Source: Rhizobium sp. Q54 (GTDB lineage Bacteria > Pseudomonadota > Alphaproteobacteria > SHVZ01). Taken from it: a stretch of 64,000 nt of DNA. Both the position numbers and the translations under genes were made by a program. The stretch lies in the NCBI GenBank assembly GCA_945871425.1, contig CAMBVS010000004.1:1-64000 (forward strand), given 5' to 3'. The notes below the pieces were generated by a model. The model was given only the letters and a program-made list of their open reading frames with translations, ran no database searches and was not told the DNA's origin. Positions 1 through 9,200 of this stretch are shown here, one piece after another. Each line of letters starts with the position of its first letter. Within the stretch, counting starts at the first letter, position 1.

Positions 1-601
1 AGAGATCACGCTCGCTGCGCCCCGTCGCGATGGCATAGCGGAAGACCTGACCAGATATCTGCCTCACCCTGTGCGCAGTATCCGCTGCCCCTCGGCCTTC
101 GATGCGGCGGAGAACCTTGAGAAGGTCCGGTGCCGTCAGATCGGCAATCGGTCGCGAGCCGAGCCAGGGAAACACATCGCGCTCCAGCGCCCGCAAGTTT
201 TTCTGGCTATGCGAGACCGTCCACTGCGCGGCGAACTTGCGATGCCACTCGCGAGCGATAGCCTCAAGGCTGTTCGCGGCCCTTTCGGTCTTCGTCTTCC
301 TTACGGCCTTGCGATGCGCGCTGGGATCAATTCCTTCGGCCAACAACTGGCGAGCCTTGTCGCGTCTCTCCCGTGCTCCATCGATCCAGATGCCTGTTTC
401 CTTGTCCTTGCGCCCTGCCAATGGCACGTCGGGATAGGTCCCGAGAGATAAGCGCTTCTCTTTGCCGTCGATCCGATACTTAAGTCGCCACCACTTCCCG
501 CCGCTCGGAGCGATCTCAAGATAGAGCCCGCCGCTATCGAAGAGCCGTATCGGCTTGGCACCGGGCTTGGCGCTGCGGATCGCAGCATCTGTCAGAGGCA
601 T
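1..601 (-). CDS. P4-type tyrosine site-specific integrase, N-terminal 200 residues (runs off window)
   Basis: Integrates or excises a mobile element, probably at the neighbouring tRNA-Val. Reading leftward from ATG at 599-601 gives an open frame to the window edge. It begins MPLTDAAIRSAKPGAKPIRLF and continues through G-G-L-Y-L-E and LSLGTYPDVPLAGRK. These are hallmarks of the N-terminal arm-binding domain (DUF4102) of P4-like integrases. An SAM-like core-binding domain follows (about residues 100-190). The catalytic domain with its R-H-R-Y residues lies outside the window, so activity cannot be judged. The gene lies next to the 3' end of tRNA-Val on the same strand, the usual geometry for tRNA-integrated islands; the island would extend leftward. 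Confidence 0.9.
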   Translation of the reverse strand, partial: MPLTDAAIRSAKPGAKPIRLFDSGGLYLEIAPSGGKWWRLKYRIDGKEKRLSLGTYPDVPLAGRKDKETGIWIDGARERRDKARQLLAEGIDPSAHRKAVRKTKTERAANSLEAIAREWHRKFAAQWTVSHSQKNLRALERDVFPWLGSRPIADLTAPDLLKVLRRIEGRGAADTAHRVRQISGQVFRYAIATGRSERDL

Positions 602-766
602 GTGGGGGCAACTCCCAATTGGAAATCCGACTATTCCCCAATGTTGCCCCCAGTTGCCCCCGGAACGCAACGATCTTGGCTGGACCGCACCGGAACGAAT
701 AAGGCCTCTAATTAGGCCAGTTCTCGAAGGAAGTCGGCTCTGGCTGGAACATATCGGATCAGGCTT
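602..766. other. Integrase upstream region with repeated GGGGGCAAC motifs; probable att/regulatory region
   Basis: This 165-bp gap between the integrase start and the tRNA-Val 3' end holds three copies of a GGGGGCAAC motif. One is on the plus strand (604-612) and two are in tandem on the minus strand (652-661 and 643-651). A weak 5-bp-stem hairpin (GGCCT/AGGCC) lies at 703-718. Repeats of this kind around an integrase promoter are typical of integrase arm-type sites or autoregulatory operators; that role is inferred. The crossover core would be expected in or just after the tRNA 3' end, near 767-790, but the second att copy is not in this window. Confidence 0.4.
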
Positions 767-841
767 TGGTGGGCGATGACGGGATCGAACCGCCGACATC
801 CTGCGTGTAAGGCAGGCGCTCTACCGCTGAGCTAATCGCCC
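767..841 (-). tRNA. tRNA-Val (anticodon TAC)
   Basis: On the minus strand the 5' GGGCGAT pairs with the 3' ATCGCCC as a 7-bp acceptor stem. It is followed by discriminator A and an encoded CCA (769-767). The anticodon arm is CCTGC-CTTACAC-GCAGG, giving anticodon TAC, and the T-loop GTTCGATCC is present. The adjacent integrase makes this the probable integration target, with the tRNA 3' half retained intact on this side. Confidence 0.96.
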
Positions 842-871
842 GGAACCGGACGCGGACAATGTCCGCACCAT

Positions 872-913
872 AGCCAAAAACGCGAAGGCCGGCGACCCTT
901 CGGGTGCCGGCCT
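872..913 (-). terminator. Rho-independent terminator of hupB
   Basis: Downstream of the HU stop on the minus strand, a long stem (AAGGCCGGC pairing with GCCGGCCTT, 885-913, with further ACCC/GGGT pairing inside) is followed by a run of five T residues in a GTTTTTGG context. It separates hupB from tRNA-Val. A short perfect hairpin GCGGAC-AAT-GTCCGC (852-866) lies between this terminator and the tRNA. Confidence 0.75.
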
Positions 914-960
914 TAGAAACTCGTTGGAGGCCTCGCGCTTCGCGCGACCCGGCTGCCGCC

Positions 961-1233
961 TCAGTTGATGGCGTCCTTCAAACCCTTGCCAGCCTTGAAC
1001 TTCGCCTGCTTTGACGCCGGAATCTTGATCTCCTCGCCCGTCCGCGGATTGCGACCGGTAGTCGCCGCACGCTTGGAGACGGTGAAGGTGCCGAACCCGA
1101 CGAGGCGCACTTCCGTGCCGCTCCTCAGCGAGTTGGTGATCGACTCGAATACGGCATCCACTGCTTTGGTCGCATCTGCCCGGCTCAATCCGCTGGCGTC
1201 TGCGACTGAAGCCACGAGGTCGTTTTTGTTCAC
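961..1233 (-). CDS. hupB: DNA-binding protein HU-beta
   Basis: Nucleoid-associated histone-like protein that bends DNA as a dimer. The 90-residue product from a GTG start (1231-1233) begins MNKNDLVASVADASGLS and contains the family signature VGFGTF followed by RNPRTGEEIKIPA, the arm that enters the minor groove, and ends KAGKGLKDAIN. An upstream GTG or ATG would add about 20 residues unlike the family. The GTG start is preceded by a G-rich stretch that may act as ribosome-binding site and gives the usual family length. Position after lon and before tRNA-Val is the classical alphaproteobacterial order. Confidence 0.95.
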   Translation of the reverse strand: MNKNDLVASVADASGLSRADATKAVDAVFESITNSLRSGTEVRLVGFGTFTVSKRAATTGRNPRTGEEIKIPASKQAKFKAGKGLKDAIN

Positions 1234-1310
1234 TGGTGCCCCCCAATCGAAAGTGATAGCTCGCTTCCGTCCCGTCATCCGGCACGCCGGCAAGACCGCG
1301 GAAGGTGGGC

Positions 1311-1340
1311 AATCTAGACAGCCATTTCAGCTCGCGTCAA
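1311..1340 (-). promoter_or_regulatory. Candidate sigma-70-type promoter of hupB
   Basis: On the minus strand TTGACG (1340-1335) is followed after 18 bp by TAGATT (1316-1311), resembling -35 and -10 hexamers. The implied transcript would have a leader of roughly 70 nt before the hupB GTG. Recognised by eye only. Confidence 0.4.
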
Positions 1341-1446
1341 CGAGCAAAGCGGTAAGAAAACCGCGCATTTCTGCGGCTTTCGGCGAGTTTATCGCGATCC
1401 GATGAAGCGAAGATTTCGCGCTTAGCAGAGCGGCTTCGCAAATGAA

Positions 1447-1480
1447 ACGGGCCGGCGAGCGTTGTGCTCGACCGGCCCGT
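1447..1480 (-). terminator. Terminator hairpin after lon
   Basis: A strong stem ACGGGCCGG-CGAGC / GCTCG-A-CCGGCCCGT with loop GTTGT and one bulged A begins 20 bases past the lon stop. On the minus strand it is followed by TTTCATTTG, only a weak T tract. It probably ends the lon transcript and separates it from the hupB promoter. Confidence 0.6.
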
Positions 1481-1500
1481 CGACAGTCGAAACGAAATGC

Positions 1501-3912
1501 TCAGTGCGTGACGATACCCTCGTGCTCCTCTTCCTCGGCCTTCGCCGAAGCCGGCTTCACCTCGGCGGACTCCTCCCATTTGATGGGGGTGAGCACCTGC
1601 GTCAGCGCCTTCTTAAGAACCTCGTCCACGGTCGCGACCGGGATGATCTCGAGGCCCTTCTTGACGTTGTCGGGGATGTCCGCGAGATCCTTTTCGTTGT
1701 CCTTCGGGATCAGCACGGTCTTCAGGCCCCCGCGCAGCGCGGCCAGAAGCTTCTCCTTCAAGCCGCCGATCGGCAGCACGCGGCCCCGCAGCGTGACCTC
1801 GCCGGTCATCGCCACGTCGCGCCGGACCGGCACGCCCGAGAGCACCGACACGATGGTGGTCACCATCGCCACGCCCGCCGACGGACCGTCCTTAGGCGTC
1901 GCGCCTTCGGGCACGTGGACGTGAATGTCCTTCTTCTCGAACAGCGTCGGCTTGATGCCGAATTCGAGCGAGCGGCTCTTCACGTAGCTCTCGGCCGCCT
2001 GGACCGACTCCTTCATCACGTCGCCGAGCTTGCCGGTGGAGATCACCTTGCCGCGGCCCGGCACGGTCACCGCCTCGATCGTCAGCAGCTCGCCGCCGAC
2101 CTCGGTCCACGCCAGGCCGGTGACGACGCCGACCATGTCGTCGGCTTCGGTCTCGCCGTAGCGGAACCGCCGGACGCCGGCATACTTGCCGACGACCTTA
2201 GGCGTGATCTTGATCGCCTTCTTCTTGTCGGCGTCCTTTACGATGTCCTTCACCGCCTTGCGGGCGAGGTTGGCGATCTCGCGCTCGAGATTGCGGACGC
2301 CGGCCTCGCGCGTGTAGTAGCGGATCAGCTCGCGGAGCGAGTCGTCGGAGATCGAGAACTCGCCCTTCTTGAGCCCGTGCTCCTTCATCTGCTTGGGCAC
2401 CAGGTGGCGCTTGGCGATCTCGACCTTCTCATCCTCGGTGTATCCCGGGATGCGGATGATCTCCATGCGGTCGAGCAGCGGCTGCGCCATCCGGAGCGTG
2501 TTCGCCGTGGTGACGAACATCACGTCCGAAAGATCGTAGTCGACCTCGAGGTAGTGGTCGTTGAAGGTCGAGTTCTGCTCGGGATCCAGCACCTCCAGCA
2601 GCGCCGAGGCCGGATCGCCGCGCCAGTCGGCGCCCATCTTGTCGACCTCGTCCAGGAGGAAGAGCGGATTGGACGTCTTCGCCTTCTTCATGCCCTGGAC
2701 GATCTTGCCGGGCATCGAGCCGATATAGGTGCGGCGGTGGCCACGGATCTCGGCCTCGTCGCGGACGCCGCCCAGCGACATGCGCACGAAGTTGCGGCCC
2801 GTCGCCTTGGCGACCGACTTGCCGAGCGAGGTCTTGCCGACGCCGGGAGGACCGACGAGGCAGAGGATCGGGCCCTTCACCTTGCCGACCCGCATCTGCA
2901 CGGCGAGATGCTCGAGGATCCGCTCCTTCACCTTCTCCAGGCCGAAGTGATCGGTATCCAGCACCTTCTCGGCGGCGCCGATGTCGCGCTTGGTCTTCGA
3001 GCGCTGCTTCCACGGGATCGACAGGATCCAGTCAAGGTAGTTGCGGACCACCGTCGCCTCGGCCGACATCGGGCTCATGGTGCGGAGCTTCTTCACCTCC
3101 GCCAGCGCCCGCTCGCGCGCCTCCTTCGACAGCTTGGTCTTGTTGATGCGCTCCTCAAGCTCGGCCGCCTCGTCGCGGCCCTCCTCGTTCTCGCCGAGTT
3201 CCTTCTGGATCGCCTTCAGCTGCTCGTTGAGATAGTACTCGCGCTGCGTCTTTTCCATCTGCCGCTTGACGCGGTTGCGGATGCGCTTCTCGACCTGAAG
3301 CACGCCGATCTCGCTCTCCATGAACGCGTAGACGCGCTCGAGCCGCTCGGAGATGGTCGGCACCTCGAGCAGCGCCTGCTTGTCGGCGATCTTGAGGTTG
3401 AGATGCGAGGCGACCGTGTCGGCGAGCTTGCCGATGTCCTCGATCTGGTTGATCGAGACCAGGACCTCGGGCGGGATCTTCTTGTTGAGCTTGATGTACT
3501 GCTCGAACTGCGAGACCACGGCGCGCGACAGCGCCTGCAGCTCCTGGCCGGTGCCCTCGACCTCGGGCAGCACCTCGGCTTCGGCCTGGAAGAACTCCTC
3601 GTTCTCCGTATAGCGCATGACGCGGGCGCGCTTCACGCCTTCGACCAGGACCTTCACCGTGTTGTCGGGCAGGCGGAGCAGCTGGAGGACGGTGCCGACC
3701 GTGCCGACCTTATAGATGTCGTCGGTCGAGGGGTCGTCCTGGGCGGCGTTCTTCTGAGTGACCAGCAGAATCTGCTTATCGTCCTTCATGACGTCCTCGA
3801 GCGCACGGACCGATTTCTCGCGCCCGACGAACAGCGGGACAATCATGTGCGGGAAGACGACGATGTCCCGGAGGGGGAGTACCGGGAAGAGGCCGACAGT
3901 GGATTCTGACAT
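1501..3912 (-). CDS. lon: ATP-dependent protease La (Lon)
   Basis: Cytoplasmic AAA+ serine protease that degrades misfolded and regulatory proteins. The 803-residue product is of normal family length. It has an N-terminal substrate-binding domain starting with [16 protein letters not shown], a coiled middle part, Walker A GPPGVGKT at residues 354-361, and Walker [11 protein letters not shown]. The protease domain has catalytic Ser678 in PKDGPSAG and Lys721 in GGLKEK; the 43-residue spacing equals that of E. coli Ser679/Lys722. It follows clpX on the same strand across a 134-bp gap. In that gap a GTTGAAA element could be part of a heat-shock promoter, but no convincing -10 was found. Confidence 0.98.
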   Translation of the reverse strand: MSESTVGLFPVLPLRDIVVFPHMIVPLFVGREKSVRALEDVMKDDKQILLVTQKNAAQDDPSTDDIYKVGTVGTVLQLLRLPDNTVKVLVEGVKRARVMRYTENEEFFQAEAEVLPEVEGTGQELQALSRAVVSQFEQYIKLNKKIPPEVLVSINQIEDIGKLADTVASHLNLKIADKQALLEVPTISERLERVYAFMESEIGVLQVEKRIRNRVKRQMEKTQREYYLNEQLKAIQKELGENEEGRDEAAELEERINKTKLSKEARERALAEVKKLRTMSPMSAEATVVRNYLDWILSIPWKQRSKTKRDIGAAEKVLDTDHFGLEKVKERILEHLAVQMRVGKVKGPILCLVGPPGVGKTSLGKSVAKATGRNFVRMSLGGVRDEAEIRGHRRTYIGSMPGKIVQGMKKAKTSNPLFLLDEVDKMGADWRGDPASALLEVLDPEQNSTFNDHYLEVDYDLSDVMFVTTANTLRMAQPLLDRMEIIRIPGYTEDEKVEIAKRHLVPKQMKEHGLKKGEFSISDDSLRELIRYYTREAGVRNLEREIANLARKAVKDIVKDADKKKAIKITPKVVGKYAGVRRFRYGETEADDMVGVVTGLAWTEVGGELLTIEAVTVPGRGKVISTGKLGDVMKESVQAAESYVKSRSLEFGIKPTLFEKKDIHVHVPEGATPKDGPSAGVAMVTTIVSVLSGVPVRRDVAMTGEVTLRGRVLPIGGLKEKLLAALRGGLKTVLIPKDNEKDLADIPDNVKKGLEIIPVATVDEVLKKALTQVLTPIKWEESAEVKPASAKAEEEEHEGIVTH

Positions 3913-4046
3913 GGTGCTCGCTTTCTAAAATAGGCAGGCCGGCATCATCTCGGCAGACGCCGCAAACAGCCGGGCCCCTGCATAGTCAGGTGGCCGGTTT
4001 TCCCTCCCCTTTCAACCCCTTGAAGACGGGGCTTTTAAACCTAGTC

Positions 4047-5309
4047 TCAGGCCGAGGTCGTGGCGTCGCCGCGACGCTCCGAATGGACGTAGAGCGGCTT
4101 CGAGCCGACATCGACCACGTCCTTGCCGATGACGATCCGCTCCACGTCGGAAAGGCCCGGCAGGTCGAACATCGGGTCGAGCAGGATGCTCTCCATGATC
4201 GAGCGGAGGCCGCGGGCGCCGGTCTTGCGCTGCAGCGCCTTCTTGGCGATCGAGCGGAGGGCGTCCTCGTGGAAGTCGAGGCGGACGTCCTCCATCTCGA
4301 ACAGCCGCTGATACTGCTTCACCAGCGCGTTCTTGGGCTTAGAGAGAATGTCCACCAGCGCCGACTCGTCCAGATCCTCGAGCGTCGCCACCACCGGCAA
4401 GCGGCCGATGAACTCGGGGATCAGGCCGAACTTCAGCAGATCCTCCGGCTCGACGTCCTTCAGCACGTCGCCGGTGCGGCGTTCTTCCGGCGCGCGGACA
4501 TCGGCGCCGAAGCCGACGGACGTGCCCTTCTGGCGCTGCGAGATGATCTTCTCGAGCCCGGAGAAGGCGCCGCCGCAGATGAAGAGGATGTTGGTGGTGT
4601 CGACCTGCAGGAACTCCTGCTGGGGGTGCTTGCGCCCGCCCTGCGGAGGCACCGAGGCGACGGTGCCTTCCATGATCTTGAGGAGCGCCTGCTGCACGCC
4701 TTCGCCCGAGACGTCGCGGGTGATCGAGGGGTTGTCGGACTTCCGGCTGATCTTGTCGACCTCGTCGATGTAGACGATGCCGCGCTGCGCCCGCTCGACG
4801 TTGTAGTCGGCGGCCTGCAGAAGCTTCAGGATGATGTTCTCGACATCCTCGCCGACATAGCCGGCTTCCGTCAGCGTGGTCGCGTCCGCCATGGTGAAGG
4901 GGACGTCGATGATGCGGGCCAGCGTCTGCGCCAGCAGCGTCTTGCCGCAGCCGGTCGGGCCGACCAGCAAGATATTCGACTTGGCGAGTTCGACATCGCT
5001 CGACTTCTGGCCATGGGCGAGGCGCTTGTAGTGGTTATGGACGGCGACCGAGAGCACGCGCTTGGCATGCATCTGGCCGATGACGTAGTCGTCCAGGACC
5101 TTGCAGATGTCGCGCGGGCTTGGCACGCCGTCGCGAGACTTCACCAGCGTGGTCTTGTGCTCCTCGCGGATGATGTCCATGCACAGCTCGACGCATTCAT
5201 CGCAGATGAATACCGTCGGCCCGGCGATCAGCTTTCGTACCTCATGCTGGCTTTTGCCGCAGAACGAGCAGTAGAGGGTGTTCTTGGAGTCGCCGCCGGA
5301 CTTGCTCAT
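4047..5309 (-). CDS. clpX: ATP-dependent Clp protease ATP-binding subunit ClpX
   Basis: AAA+ unfoldase that feeds substrates to ClpP. The 420-residue product has an N-terminal zinc-binding domain (Cys14, Cys17, Cys36, Cys39 in YCSFCGK and [10 protein letters not shown]). Walker A GPTGCGKT is at 117-124, Walker [11 protein letters not shown] follows, and the IGF-type ClpP-binding loop reads [10 protein letters not shown] or lies just before it. The ATG at 5307-5309 was preferred over the ATG six bases upstream because a CGAGG ribosome-binding sequence lies six bases before it and directly abuts the other. It is downstream of clpP in a tig-clpP-clpX-lon series. Confidence 0.97.
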   Translation of the reverse strand: MSKSGGDSKNTLYCSFCGKSQHEVRKLIAGPTVFICDECVELCMDIIREEHKTTLVKSRDGVPSPRDICKVLDDYVIGQMHAKRVLSVAVHNHYKRLAHGQKSSDVELAKSNILLVGPTGCGKTLLAQTLARIIDVPFTMADATTLTEAGYVGEDVENIILKLLQAADYNVERAQRGIVYIDEVDKISRKSDNPSITRDVSGEGVQQALLKIMEGTVASVPPQGGRKHPQQEFLQVDTTNILFICGGAFSGLEKIISQRQKGTSVGFGADVRAPEERRTGDVLKDVEPEDLLKFGLIPEFIGRLPVVATLEDLDESALVDILSKPKNALVKQYQRLFEMEDVRLDFHEDALRSIAKKALQRKTGARGLRSIMESILLDPMFDLPGLSDVERIVIGKDVVDVGSKPLYVHSERRGDATTSA

Positions 5310-5480
5310 GGCCATCCTCGAAACGCCGCCCGTGACGCCCGAAGGAGCGCGGAACAGGGGCTGATCAACATGTTACAGGTCGCCGTCACCGGGGCACAAC
5401 CCGGAAAAGGACGGCGACCGCACGCCAATTAATGCAAGAACCGAGCCTACGTGCCGGCGAAGGGCGGCGGCGAATCGGGG

Positions 5481-6128
5481 TCAGCTCTTGGTCTTGCCCT
5501 GCTCGTCGGGCGACGGCCGATGGGTCATCACCTGGTCGATCAGGCCGAAAGTCTTCGCCTCTTCAGGCGACATGAACCGGTCGCGCTCGACCGCGGCCTC
5601 GATCGCGGCCAGCGTCTGTCCGGTGTGCTTCACATAGATGGCGTTCAGCCGGGCCCGCGTATTCAATATCTCGCGAGCCTGGATCTCGATGTCGGTCGCC
5701 TGCCCCTGGGCTCCGCCCGAAGGCTGATGGACCATGATGCGCGCGTTGGGCAGCGCATAGCGCTTGCCCTTGGTTCCGGCGCACAGAAGGAAGGAGCCCA
5801 TGGAGGCCGCCTGCCCGACGCAGACGGTCGAGATATCGGGCCGGACGTACTGCATGGTGTCGTAGATCGCGAGGCCGGAGGTGACGATGCCGCCTGGCGA
5901 GTTGATGTAGATCGAGATGTCCTTGGTCGGGTTCTCCGATTCCAGGAACAGGAGCTGGGCGCAGACGAGGCTGGCCATATGGTCGGACACCGGACCGACG
6001 ACGAAGATGATCCGCTCCTTGAGGAGCCGGGAGTAGATGTCGAACGCGCGCTCGCCGCGGGCGGTCTGCTCGACCACCATCGGCACCAGGGTTGAATTCC
6101 AGATCTCGATCGGGTCGCGGTCTCGCAT
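5481..6128 (-). CDS. clpP: ATP-dependent Clp protease proteolytic subunit ClpP
   Basis: Serine peptidase forming the tetradecameric chamber used by ClpX (and ClpA). The 215-residue product shows the catalytic triad Ser109 (GQAASMG), His134 (MVHQPSGG) and Asp183 (VERDRF), plus the oxyanion-region INSPGG. A ribosome-binding sequence GAGGAACC precedes the ATG. It sits between tig and clpX on the same strand. Confidence 0.98.
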   Translation of the reverse strand: MRDRDPIEIWNSTLVPMVVEQTARGERAFDIYSRLLKERIIFVVGPVSDHMASLVCAQLLFLESENPTKDISIYINSPGGIVTSGLAIYDTMQYVRPDISTVCVGQAASMGSFLLCAGTKGKRYALPNARIMVHQPSGGAQGQATDIEIQAREILNTRARLNAIYVKHTGQTLAAIEAAVERDRFMSPEEAKTFGLIDQVMTHRPSPDEQGKTKS

Positions 6129-6199
6129 GGTTCCTCAGTTGGCGGGCCGGAACCCGCCGCGCTTCAAGCCTAGGGGACGACGGTTAGCGGAAGCTTAAC

Positions 6200-7507
6200 T
6201 CAATCGGTGGGCAGACCCTCATCGCGGATCAGTTCGGCTGTGCTGACCGTTCGGTCGGTCACCTTCGCCATCTCCAGGACGAAATCGATGACCTTGTCCT
6301 CGTATATGGGGGCTCGCAGCTGAATCAAGGCCTCGGGGTTCTTCTGGTAGAATTCGATGACCTCTCGCTCCCGCCCAGGATAGCGCGAGGCCTCGGCGGC
6401 GAGCGCCCGCCGCAGCTCCTCCTCGCCCACCTGGATGTTGTTGCGCTTGCCGATCTCGGAGAGCAGCAGCCCGAGGCGGACCCGCCGCTCGGCAATAGTG
6501 CGGAACTCGACCCGATCCGACTCGCTCGGCTCCTTGCCGCCATTCGACTGGGCGACCTGCTTCAGGATGTTGTCGAGCTCGCTCTCGACCATGTTCTTCG
6601 GCGCCGGAAAGTCGTGCTTCTCGGCCAGCGCGTCCAGCAGCTTGCGTTTGATCTTGGAGCGCGAGACCGAGGCGTGCTGGCGCTCCTGGCGCTCGCGGCC
6701 GGCCTTGCGCAGCGCGTCGACCGTCTCGAGCCCGACCTTCTTGGCCAGCGCCTCGTCGACCGCCGCCGGCGGCCCGGTGCGGACTTCCTTGACGGTGACA
6801 GAGAAGACCGCGTCCTTGCCGGCGACGTCGGTGAAGACGTAGTCGGCGGGGAACGCCACCTTGACCTCCCGCGCGTCGCCGGCCTTGGCGCCGACGAGCT
6901 GATCTTCGAAGCCCGGGATGAAGGTGTCGGAGCCGAGCTCGAGCGGGACCGCGCTGCCGGTGCCGCCGTCGAAGACCTTGCCGTCGATCTTGCCCTCGAA
7001 GTCGACCGAGACGACGTCACCCTTCACGGCCGCGTGCTGGGCATCGGCCGGCTGCGTCTCGCGGACGCGGCGGGCGAGCCGCATGAGGTCGTCCTCGATG
7101 TCCTTGTCGGTGACCTCGGCCTTCAGCCGTTCGAGGACGATGGAGCTGAGGTCCGCCACCACGATCTCGGGCATCAGGTCGACGGTGAGGTCGTATTCGA
7201 GATCCTTGCCCTGATCGAACGTCTTGACCTCGACCTTCGGCGTTCCGGCGGTCTTCAGCCCCTTGTCGGTGACTGCCGTCGCCGAGGACTGACGCACCGC
7301 CTCATCGAGGACCTCGCCCATGACCGACTGGCCGTAGCGCTTGCGCACCAACTCGAGCGGCACCTTGCCCGGCCGGAAGCCCGGAAGCCTGACGGTGCCG
7401 GCGAGCTCGCCCAGCTTGCGGGTGATCTGCTGATCGACCTCGGCGGCGGGAATGGTGATCTTGAAGGTCCGGGTCAGGCCCTCGGAAAAGGTCTCGGTGA
7501 CGTTCAT
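6200..7507 (-). CDS. tig: Trigger factor, ribosome-associated chaperone
   Basis: Binds at the ribosomal exit tunnel and assists folding; it also has a peptidyl-prolyl isomerase domain. From ATG 7505-7507 the product has 435 residues and begins MNVTETFSEGLTRTFKITIP. It carries the ribosome-binding signature GFRPGKVP in the N-domain, a central FKBP-type domain (GDVVSVDFEGKIDG, GFEDQLVGAKAGD) and an alpha-helical C-terminal chaperone domain. The frame stays open 34 codons further upstream into tRNA-Leu, but that part is not protein-like. It heads the tig-clpP-clpX-lon series. Confidence 0.97.
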   Translation of the reverse strand: MNVTETFSEGLTRTFKITIPAAEVDQQITRKLGELAGTVRLPGFRPGKVPLELVRKRYGQSVMGEVLDEAVRQSSATAVTDKGLKTAGTPKVEVKTFDQGKDLEYDLTVDLMPEIVVADLSSIVLERLKAEVTDKDIEDDLMRLARRVRETQPADAQHAAVKGDVVSVDFEGKIDGKVFDGGTGSAVPLELGSDTFIPGFEDQLVGAKAGDAREVKVAFPADYVFTDVAGKDAVFSVTVKEVRTGPPAAVDEALAKKVGLETVDALRKAGRERQERQHASVSRSKIKRKLLDALAEKHDFPAPKNMVESELDNILKQVAQSNGGKEPSESDRVEFRTIAERRVRLGLLLSEIGKRNNIQVGEEELRRALAAEASRYPGREREVIEFYQKNPEALIQLRAPIYEDKVIDFVLEMAKVTDRTVSTAELIRDEGLPTD

Positions 7508-7567
7508 GGCGGATCTTTTCTGGTTGAAAGGACGACCGGCGGGCAGTGGCCGTAGCTCACACGAGGC

Positions 7568-7652
<85 letters not shown>

Positions 7653-7712
7653 CAAAACCATGCGCGACAAGCGGATTCGTGCCGATCTGCCGCCGCGCGG
7701 GCGGGTCTCATA

Positions 7713-9200
7713 TCACAGGCCCTCGACGCCGTCGATGGCCCATGCTGGCGGAGTTTGCCGGAGTTCGCGAAGCACCGCCGGGAGCCCCTCCGGCAGGTCC
7801 TCGGCGATCAGCCCAGGCCCCTTCTGAGCCGCCGCCCGCCCATGCAGCCATACCGCGGCGGCGGCCGACTCGAACGGCGGCATCCCCTGGGCGAGCAGCC
7901 CGAGCACGAGGCCGGCGAGGACGTCGCCGGACCCGGCCGTCGCCAGCGTCGCCGGCGCGCCTGCGGCGACCGCGGCACGCCCGTCCGGCGCGGCGACCAC
8001 CGTGTCCGGCCCCTTGAGCACGATGACGGCACGGGCTCGCCCGGCGGCGGCACGGGCGGCTGCAAGGCGTCCCCCCTCGCCGATGGCGCCGAACACCCGG
8101 GCGAACTCGCCCTCGTGAGGGGTGAGCACCGGTGCCGGCCCCTCCGCCCGCCCGAGCGTCTCGGGGGCCCCGTCCAGCGCGTCTGCATCGAGGACCACCG
8201 CACGGCCCGAGGCGAGCGCCGCCGCCGACGCCCTCCGCGTCTGCTCGTCCCGACCGTTGCCGGGGCCGACCAGGATGGCGTTCCGACGGTCATCCGCCAG
8301 GGCGCGGCCGAAATCCTCCGGCGCCACCGCCTCGACCAGCGTTCCCGGCCGGTCGGCAGCGTAGATCGCGAGCGCGCCGGACGGCACCGCCAGGGTGACC
8401 AGGCCGGCGCCGACGCGGCGGGCGGCGAGCGCGGCGAGCCGGGCCGCCCCGGTCATCCGGCCGCCGCCGCGGATTACGGCATGGCCGCGCCGGTACTTGT
8501 GCGAGCCGGCATCCGGCCAGGGGAGCGAGGCGAGCCAGAGGGCGGGCCCGTTCACCCAGGTCTGGGGACGGATCTCGTCCAGCACCGCCGCCGGCAGGCC
8601 GATGTCGGCCAGCACCAGCGTGCCGCAGAACCGGCGCCCAGGCTCGAGCAGATGGCCGGGCTTGAGGCGGAAGAAGGTCACGGTGAGATCGGCCGCCGCC
8701 GCCGCCCCCCTCACCCGGCCGCTGTCGCCGTCGAGCCCGCTCGGGACGTCGATGGCGACGGTGACCGGCCGTCGCCGCGCCAGCGCCTCGACAGTCGCCC
8801 GGACGACGCCGTCCAGAGGCCGGGCGAGGCCGGCGCCGAACAGCGCATCGACCACGAGGTCGGCCCCCTCCAGCCCCTCCGGGGCGAGCGGCTCAACCGG
8901 CCCCGTCCAGCGCTTGCGGTACACCAGCGCGTCGCCGCCGCGCGGCTCCGCCAAGGCAGCCACCCGCACGGGCCAGCCGGCCTCGGCCAGGGACCGGGCG
9001 ACGACGTAGCCGTCGCCGCCATTGTTGCCGGGGCCGCAGAGCACCAGGGCCGGCCGCGGCGACCAGCGCCGCCGGATGGCGGCGGCGACCGCCTCTCCCG
9101 CCCGCAGCATCAGCCGTTCCCCCGGCTGCCCCAGGGACGCGGCGAGGGCATCCGCCCGCGCCATCTCCGCATTGGTCAGCAGCGCGTGGGCAGCGTCCAT
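7713..9200 (-). CDS. nnr: Bifunctional NAD(P)HX epimerase / ADP-dependent NAD(P)HX dehydratase
   Basis: Repairs hydrated NADH and NADPH. The 495-residue product fuses an N-terminal YjeF-type epimerase (residues about 10-215, with CGPGNNGGDGYV and VDALFGAGLARPL) to a C-terminal ribokinase-like dehydratase (about 225-480, with HKYRRGHA, GPGNGRD, LTPHEGEFARVFG, VLKGPDTVVA, and the TAGSGDVLAG motif with its catalytic Asp). The start codon overlaps the upstream adh stop by one base (TGATG), implying coupled translation. The gene is very G+C rich, like its neighbours. Confidence 0.95.
   Translation of the reverse strand: MDAAHALLTNAEMARADALAASLGQPGERLMLRAGEAVAAAIRRRWSPRPALVLCGPGNNGGDGYVVARSLAEAGWPVRVAALAEPRGGDALVYRKRWTGPVEPLAPEGLEGADLVVDALFGAGLARPLDGVVRATVEALARRRPVTVAIDVPSGLDGDSGRVRGAAAAADLTVTFFRLKPGHLLEPGRRFCGTLVLADIGLPAAVLDEIRPQTWVNGPALWLASLPWPDAGSHKYRRGHAVIRGGGRMTGAARLAALAARRVGAGLVTLAVPSGALAIYAADRPGTLVEAVAPEDFGRALADDRRNAILVGPGNGRDEQTRRASAAALASGRAVVLDADALDGAPETLGRAEGPAPVLTPHEGEFARVFGAIGEGGRLAAARAAAGRARAVIVLKGPDTVVAAPDGRAAVAAGAPATLATAGSGDVLAGLVLGLLAQGMPPFESAAAAVWLHGRAAAQKGPGLIAEDLPEGLPAVLRELRQTPPAWAIDGVEGL

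Noticed and set aside
852-866. GCGGAC-AAT-GTCCGC hairpin as a separate terminator
   Set aside because: It lies between a better terminator and tRNA-Val with no T tract; it may be incidental.
1462-3909. Very long open frame on the plus strand opposite lon
   Set aside because: It is the antisense shadow of a fully conserved Lon frame in high-G+C DNA, and its product is Leu/Asp/Arg-rich with no domain pattern.
3913-4046. Heat-shock promoter for lon
   Set aside because: A GTTGAAA element is present, but no acceptable -10 was found at the right distance.
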